Assembly: GCA_937928035.1 (NCBI GenBank)
Contig: CALFWA010000285.1
Span: 1-7,103 of the forward strand
Direction of reading: 5' to 3'
Origin: an uncultured Caldilinea sp.
Lineage (GTDB): Bacteria; Chloroflexota; Anaerolineae; Caldilineales; Caldilineaceae
Length of the DNA: 7,103 nucleotides
Made by a program: the position numbers and the translations under genes. Within the stretch, counting starts at the first letter, position 1; each line of letters opens with the position of its first letter. This document shows, piece by piece, positions 1 through 7,103 of this stretch. The notes beneath the pieces were generated by a model. It did not search any database. It was given only the letters and a program-made list of their open reading frames with translations, and was not told the DNA's origin.

Positions 1-232
1 CTCATGTGCGCACCCAGTGGTACGCACACTCAATGTTCTAACCTTAAAATTTTTTGATTTTCACAAGAGCGAATCGACTATCAATGCTACGACTGCATTA
101 ATACGATAGTACTATTTTATAAGTTTGTAAGCCTCGATGGAATAGTAAATTCTAGGAATGTTTCTAGAGAATTTGTACTTGCTATGGCTTCTGACCGTTC
201 ACCCAATTTGATGTATACTTTTTTATTGGAAT
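1..232. other. AT-rich gene-free stretch with several dyads
   Basis: No convincing coding frame is present, and the base composition is much more AT-rich than the genes to the right. Several inverted repeats can be read. At 5-28, TGTGCG pairs with CGCACA and, after one mismatch, ACC pairs with GGT around a CAGT loop. At 77-110, ACTATC pairs with GATAGT, enclosing AATGC/GCATT, with five unpaired bases on the 3' side. ATAGTACTAT at 106-115 is a perfect palindrome. At 147-174, AAATT+CTAG pairs with CTAG+AATTT with a two-base bulge. None is followed directly by a T-run, so I do not call a terminator. The start of the window may cut off an upstream gene whose 3' region this is. Confidence 0.5.
191..219 (+). 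promoter_or_regulatory. Candidate sigma-70 type promoter of the tRNA-like gene
   Basis: CTGACC at 191-196 (4 of 6 matches to TTGACA) lies 17 bases upstream of TATACT at 214-219 (5 of 6 matches to TATAAT). The -10 ends 13 bases before the first base of the tRNA-like sequence at 233, so transcription would begin around 226, a normal arrangement for a bacterial tRNA gene. This is pattern evidence only, but spacing and position are both canonical. Confidence 0.5.
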
Positions 233-304
233 GTCTCTGTAGCTCAGAGGATGGAGCGCCTACCTTCGGAGTCGGGTAGACAGGTTTAAGTCCTGTCGGG
301 GGTA
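233..304 (+). tRNA. tRNA-Arg(UCG)-like gene, degenerate, possibly a pseudo-tRNA
   Basis: The 72 bases fold as a full cloverleaf: acceptor 233-239 with 297-303, T8-A9 at 240-241, D stem GCTC/GAGC (242-245, 254-257), anticodon stem 259-263 with 271-275, seven-base loop 264-270, four-base variable loop, T stem ACAGG/CCTGT (280-284, 292-296) and discriminator A304. The loop has T33 (265) and anticodon TCG at 266-268, which would read CGA-type arginine codons. U8, A14, the D-loop GG and the G53-C61 pair are present. Several near-invariant positions are lost: A21 is G (253), C56 is T (287) and position 48 is G (279). The anticodon stem has a T-C mismatch (261/273), the acceptor stem relies on four G-T pairs, and CCA is not encoded. 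Being tRNA-derived is close to certain to my eye; being a working tRNA is doubtful. Confidence 0.7.
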
Positions 305-738
305 CACATTGCTGAATATTCCGGTAGTTTGCTGCATCTAGCCATCTCTGGTGCTTCAGTCTCCTCTGTAGGGTGGATGCGCCAATGGCGCTTGTCGGCG
401 TGCATATCCAGGACACCGGCGCCGGCATCGGGTGAGGATGACCTCGACGTCCGCTCCACTCCTTTCAGCGGCTCGACGAGGGGTTGACGCAGCGTCACGG
501 AGGAACGGGGCTGAGGCCGGCGGTTTGCGTTAACCCGGCCAGATTACTGGGGCGGCTAGGTCAGCGTCGAGAGCAAGTGGGGCGCAGGCAGCACCTTTAT
601 ACTTGCATTGAAAAGCCGATCGCCTCGACAGCATTTCTAGAACAAGTGTCGGTGTGTCCGCGAGGTGGATTTCAATAGGCCCCGCCATGAGGAGTAAAGC
701 GCACACCGAATGAAGGACGACCAATCACAGAAGAGCAT
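305..738. other. Intergenic region without a recognisable gene
   Basis: Only short open frames occur on either strand. The longest, on the minus strand, runs through the tRNA-like sequence and so cannot be coding throughout. I recognise no protein similarity, transposase fragment or RNA family. Small symmetric elements are GAATATTC at 314-321, GCGCC-AAT-GGCGC at 379-391, CCGGCGCCGG at 416-425, and a CTCGACG direct repeat at 443-449 and 472-478. The composition changes here from the AT-rich left end to the GC-rich coding DNA. The stretch could be a long leader of the kinase gene or a decayed segment. Confidence 0.45.
598..603 (+). promoter_or_regulatory. Weak candidate -10 element upstream of the kinase gene
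   Basis: TATACT at 598-603 is the same hexamer that serves as the -10 of the other candidate promoters in this window. There is no good -35 sequence 16-18 bases upstream and no extended -10 TG, so the call rests on the hexamer alone. It would give a leader of about 130 bases before the kinase start. I saw no better promoter between here and 739. Confidence 0.2.
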
Positions 739-3700
739 ATGGCGACTATCTTGGTGGTGGATGACCACGAGGCGAACCGCTATCTGGAGCGCACGCTTCT
801 GGAAGCGCATAGTCATCGCGTATTGACGGCAGTGAATGGCGCCGAGGCGCTCACCATTGCTCGCCAGATGCAACCCGACCTGATCATCTCAGATGTGTTG
901 ATGCCGGTGATGGATGGCTTTGCGCTGCGTCGCGCTTGCTTGGGCGACGAGGCGCTGCGGCACATTCCGTTTATTTTCTACACTGCAACGTTTTATGACG
1001 AAAGAGACGCCAAACTGGGGCTGCGGCTGGGCGCCGCGCGCTATCTAATCGGACCGCTTGAAAATGACGTCTTTCTCCATCATGTTCAGCAAGTTTTGAC
1101 CGAAACAGCCTCCGGATCTCCGCTGGCCTTGACAGGAGAGTCAGAAGACGTCGAATTTTACCGGCTTTATAATGAAGCGTTGGTGCAGAAGCTCGAAGCC
1201 AAGATGAATGAGCTGGCGTTGGCCAATCGTCGCCTGGTCGAACGCGAGCGCTTTGTCTCCGGCATCCTGGATCACCTCTCCGCGCAGATCGCTCTCTTGG
1301 ATAGCGACGGCGTCATTCTCGCCGTCAACAAACCGTGGCGCTCCGCCGGCGATTTTCCCCCAGGGCGACAAATGCTGAACGAAGGCGCCGATTATCTGGC
1401 CTTTTGCGACGCCGCAGCCGCCAGCGATGAACATTTCGCCCGGCTGGCGGCCGCAATCCGTTCCGTGCTGGCGGGCGAGCAGGCTTCGGTTGAGCTGGAA
1501 CATCCCCTGCCGGCGCCGAACGAGATGCGCTGGCTTCGCACCCGCATTGTCCGTTTCCTGGGCGAAGCTTCCATGCAAGCGTTGATCACCCATGAAGATA
1601 TCACGGAGCGCGTCGCAGCAGAGGAGAAGCAGCGCCAGAGCGAGCGCAATCTGCAGCAAAGCCTACAGCGTCTGGAAATGGCCGCACGCGCCGCCGGCTT
1701 GGGCGTCTGGGAAACCGATCTAAGGAGCGGCGTCGAAATCTGGGATGAGCGCATGTATGAAATTTACGGCGTTTCTCCGGAAACGTTCTCCCCTACCCCG
1801 GGCGCATGGCGCGCTTTAGTCCACCCTGAAGATTTGCCCCAGGCGCTTGCGGCGGAAGAAGCTGCCTTCAGAGGAGAGGGTGACCGGGTCACCCATAGCC
1901 GTTATCGCATCATTCGCCCGGACGGCGCCGTCCGTTACGTCGAGACTTATGCCCAGGCGCAGCTCGCCCCAGATGGCTCGATTCAAAAATTATATGGGAT
2001 CGACCGCGACGTGACGGAGATGATGATGGAGGAGGAGCGACAGCGCCTGCGCGAGGCGGCGCTGCACAACGCCGCCAACGGCATCGTCATCACCGACCGC
2101 GAGGGGCTGATCGTCTGGGTCAACCCGGCGTTTTCGGCGCTGACCGGCTATGCGCCGGAGGAGGCGGTGGGACGCAACCCCAGAGACCTCGTGCGTTCGG
2201 GGCTGCACAGCCAGGAGTTTTACGAAACGATGTGGAATACGATTCTGTCAGGGAAGCCCTGGCGCGGCCGCCTCATCAACAGACGCAAGGACGGAACTCT
2301 CTATCACGAAGAACAGACGATCACGCCGGTGCGCAATGCAGAAGGCGAGATCACACATTTTGTCGGCATCAAACAGGACATCACCGAGCGGGTGCGCGAT
2401 GAGGAAGAGCGGGCGCAGCTGCTCGAACAGGTGAAGGCGCAGGCAGAGCAGTTGGCGCAGATTATGCACAGCGTTCCCGACGGCATCCTCCTGCTTAACG
2501 CCGAAAAGCGCATCCTCAACGCCAATCCCCTGGCCGAGGCGTTTCTCCACGATCTGGTGGACAGCCCGTCCGAAACCCTCACGCGCCTCGGCGACTGCGA
2601 CGTCGAGGAACTGCTGACTTCGGCGCGGCCGGGCCAGTGGCGCACGATACAGCACGGAAAGCGTATCTTCGAGGCGACGGCGCAACCTGTAGCGCACAAC
2701 CCATCCTCCGGTTGGGTAGTCGTGATTCGCGACGTCACCGAACGCTGCGAAGTGCAACGTCAACTGTATGTCCAGGAACGGCTGGCGGCGGTCGGTCAAT
2801 TGGCCGCCGGCATCGCCCACGACTTTAACAACATCATGTCGGTGATCATCGCCTACGCCGAACTGATGGCCGAGTCGCCGTCCCTGAACGAACGCGAGCG
2901 CGAACGGTTGCTCACGATCCGTCAGCAGGCGTTGCGCGCCACCCAAATGATTCGTCAGATCCTGGACTTCAGCCGGCGCTCCTTGATCGAACGCCAGACT
3001 CTTGATCTGCTGACGCTGCTTAAAGAGCAGGTAAGGCTGTTGCGGCAGACGTTGCCGGAGAATATTGAAATTCGACTGGACTATGACCCCGAGAGCTACC
3101 TCGTCAGCGCTGACCCGACGCGTATGCAGCAGATGGTCATGAACCTTGCCCTCAATGCGCGCGACGCCATGCCGGAAGGCGGTCGGCTGCGGATTGCCCT
3201 TCATCGGCGCCAAATTGACGAGAAGAATGCGCCTGTCTTCGGCATGAAGCCCGGTCTATGGGTGCAATTGACCGTGTCGGATACAGGCGTAGGCATTCCG
3301 CCGGAAATCGGCGATCGCATCTTCGAGCCATTCTTCACCACCAAAGCGCCCGGCAAGGGCACCGGCCTGGGCTTGCCGCAGGTGCAAGGCATCGTCGCCC
3401 AGCATGAAGGCCATATTACGGTGGAGAGTGCGCCCGGCGACGGCGCCACCTTCACCATTTACCTTCCCGCCGTTCCGTTGTCGGACGATGGACAATATGT
3501 CGCTGCAACGGCGTCCATCGCGCCTCGAGGGCAGGGTGAGACCATTCTGGTTGTCGAAGATGAAGAGTTTGTGCGCAAGGCGCTGGTGGAGCTGCTCAGC
3601 GCCTGGAATTATCGCGTGCTCGCCGCCGCGAACGGCGTAGAGGCGTTGAGGGCATTGGAACTGTGTGCAGCCGTAGACCTGGTGATCAGCGACATCGTGA

Positions 3701-3922
3701 TGCCTCAGATGGGCGGCGTAAGCTTGTTGAAGGAGCTGCGCAGACGAGGATGTCGGGTGCCGGTGGTGTTGATGACCGGCCATGCGTTCGACTTCGACCC
3801 CGCCGAATTGCGCTTCCTGGGGTTGAGCGGTTGGCTCAACAAACCGCCTTCCATCGCAGAATTGGCGGAGGTGGTTACGAAAACGTTGAACAAGGCGGCT
3901 CTATCCGGCGCAAAATCAACGG

Positions 3923-3930
<8 letters not shown>
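739..3930 (+). CDS. Soluble hybrid sensor histidine kinase, REC-PAS(x4)-HisKA-HATPase-REC
   Basis: 1063 residues with no signal peptide or membrane segment, so probably a cytosolic phosphorelay sensor. Domains in order: REC1 about 1-120 (acidic pair D8/D9, phospho-acceptor D52, T82); coiled coil about 145-172; PAS1 about 172-291 (ends in HEDITER); PAS2 about 313-427 (PAS_3-like); PAS3 about 441-551 (ends in QDITER); PAS4 about 571-669 (ends in RDVTER); HisKA with H694 in AHDFNN; HATPase with N box N806, G1 box DTGVG 848-852, F box EPFF from 863, and G2 GTGLG 874-878; REC2 about 934-1050 (D941, acceptor D985, T1013, K1035). The kinase core and REC2 look intact. REC1 has Gly (105) where the conserved Lys normally stands. 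ATG739 is the only usable start: a stop lies in frame at 688-690 and no other start codon intervenes. Its ribosome site, AGAAGAG at 729-735, is weak and close. There is no DNA-binding output, so a separate partner is expected. The individual PAS ligands cannot be told. Confidence 0.95.
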
Positions 3931-4777
<847 letters not shown>

Positions 4778-4780
4778 TTC

Positions 4781-6829
<2,049 letters not shown>

Positions 6830-6835
6830 GAGACA

Positions 6836-6841
6836 CTCCTT
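6836..6841 (-). promoter_or_regulatory. Ribosome binding site that fixes the radical SAM gene start
   Basis: On the minus strand AAGGAG is followed by six bases and then ATG (6829-6827). This near-perfect Shine-Dalgarno decides for the shorter 682-residue protein over the 703-residue frame that opens at 6892. Confidence 0.85.
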
Positions 6842-6855
6842 TTCCTTCGCATCCG

Positions 6856-6892
6856 CTGGGCGTAGTCCAGCCCAGGTGGGGTTTGAACCCAC
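6856..6892 (-). other. Leader with two abutting hairpins, the first a tRNA T-arm look-alike
   Basis: Reading the minus strand from 6892, GTGGG-TTCAAAC-CCCAC forms a 5-bp stem with a 7-base loop that matches the tRNA T-loop consensus TTCRANY, including the closing G-C pair. With no gap, CTGGGC-TGGACTAC-GCCCAG (6875-6856) forms a perfect 6-bp stem with an 8-base loop. Both lie between the candidate promoter and the ribosome site of the radical SAM gene, so they would be in its 5' leader. It may be a remnant of a tRNA gene or a structured leader. I see no D arm, anticodon arm or 5' acceptor strand upstream. It matches no riboswitch class I know. Confidence 0.55.
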
Positions 6893-6910
6893 TCCTTATC
6901 CGGAAATTTC

Positions 6911-6919
6911 AGTATACCA
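6911..6919 (-). promoter_or_regulatory. Candidate extended -10 promoter of the radical SAM operon
   Basis: The minus strand reads TGG-TATACT from 6919 to 6911, a TGn extended -10 with a 5-of-6 hexamer. No good -35 is present at 16-18 bases (CCGCTC at 17), which is acceptable for extended -10 promoters. Transcription would begin near 6904 and give a leader of about 75 bases. A small inverted repeat, CCAC-AGC-GTGG at 6917-6927, overlaps the TG element and could be a binding site. Confidence 0.5.
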
Positions 6920-6993
6920 CAGCGTGGCCGTTAGAGCGGAACGATGCAAGGGCAAACGGGAGCTTTTCTCATCAACTTGGTGTACCGAACTAC

Positions 6994-7021
6994 TTGTCGT
7001 TCCCGTCGGCTGCGTTATACT
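6994..7021 (+). promoter_or_regulatory. Candidate promoter of the gene starting at 7099
   Basis: TTGTCG at 6994-6999 (4 of 6 matches to TTGACA), a 16-base spacer, then TATACT at 7016-7021 (5 of 6). Transcription would begin near 7028, about 70 bases before the start codon. It is divergent from the radical SAM operon promoter. Confidence 0.55.
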
Positions 7022-7060
7022 CTATGGAAAACTAGCTTTGGCGCCGATGCGGCGAATTCT

Positions 7061-7075
7061 TTGATTCTGAATCAA
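7061..7075. promoter_or_regulatory. 15-bp palindrome, possible operator
   Basis: TTGATTC-T-GAATCAA is a perfect inverted repeat with 7-bp arms and a single central base. It lies in the predicted transcribed leader of the gene at 7099, directly before its ribosome binding site. Such short-centre symmetry suits a dimeric helix-turn-helix repressor, but no regulator gene is visible to match it. Confidence 0.4.
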
Positions 7076-7078
7076 TTT

Positions 7079-7103
7079 AGGAGGAGAAAGAACACCTCAT
7101 GAA
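7079..7103 (+). CDS. Start of a gene truncated by the window end
   Basis: A strong Shine-Dalgarno AGGAGGAG at 7079-7086 precedes ATG at 7099-7101; only five bases of coding sequence (ATGAA) are inside the window, so the coding part of this entry is 7099-7103 and the product cannot be named. The spacing of 12 bases is longer than usual. GAGG (7081-7084) can pair with CCTC (7095-7098), which would either shorten the effective distance or cover the ribosome site. The promoter and palindrome upstream support a real gene start. Confidence 0.5.

Noticed and set aside
117..428. A 103-codon minus-strand frame
   Set aside because: It runs antisense through the whole tRNA-like sequence and resembles no known protein.
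710..826. A 38-codon upstream frame overlapping the kinase start
   Set aside because: It has a GGAG (691-694) 15 bases away, which is too far, a Trp/Arg-rich product and no sign of conservation; probably chance.
2248..3213. A 321-codon open frame on the minus strand inside the kinase gene
   Set aside because: It is antisense to the PAS4-HisKA-HATPase part, which carries unmistakable kinase motifs, and its own product shows no family signature.
6830..6892. Upstream ATG at 6892 as start of the radical SAM gene
   Set aside because: It would translate the hairpin leader and has no ribosome site, whereas ATG6829 has AAGGAG at six bases.

Overview
The window has high-GC coding DNA flanked by an AT-rich left end and a short AT-richer right intergenic region. 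Three complete genes are supported. On the + strand, 739-3930 encodes a 1063-residue soluble hybrid histidine kinase. On the - strand, an apparent two-gene operon (6829 down to 3923) encodes a B12-binding-type radical SAM protein (TIGR03960-like) followed by its usual partner, a radical SAM-associated DUF2344 protein (TIGR03936-like). A fourth gene begins at 7099 and leaves the window after five bases. From memory, this kinase architecture (REC, several PAS, HisKA/HATPase, REC) and separate adjacent TIGR03960 and TIGR03936 genes are common in Chloroflexota (Anaerolineae/Caldilineae-like). That assignment is an inference and no marker gene here proves it.

Layout. 1-232: AT-rich, no gene, with several imperfect dyads and a candidate promoter. 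233-304: a 72-nt tRNA-Arg(UCG)-like cloverleaf that has lost several near-invariant bases and looks degenerate. 305-738: no recognisable gene. 739-3930: hybrid kinase. Its 3' end overlaps the convergent DUF2344 gene by 8 bp. 3923-4777 (-) and 4781-6829 (-): the radical SAM pair, separated by 3 nt. 6830-7098: divergent intergenic region. It holds a minus-strand extended -10 promoter, a 5' leader with two abutting hairpins (the first a perfect tRNA T-arm look-alike), and on the + strand a promoter, a 15-bp palindrome and a strong Shine-Dalgarno for the gene at 7099.

How the genes relate. The radical SAM pair is probably co-transcribed and works together on an unknown substrate; in many bacteria these two lie beside ribonuclease G and the ribosomal protein L21/L27 genes. 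Here the downstream neighbour is instead a convergent kinase gene. The kinase is a cytosolic phosphorelay sensor with receiver domains at both ends and no DNA-binding output, so it must signal to a partner outside the window. No CRISPR array, intact insertion sequence, phage gene or defence system was found. The most unusual signals are the two tRNA-like elements.
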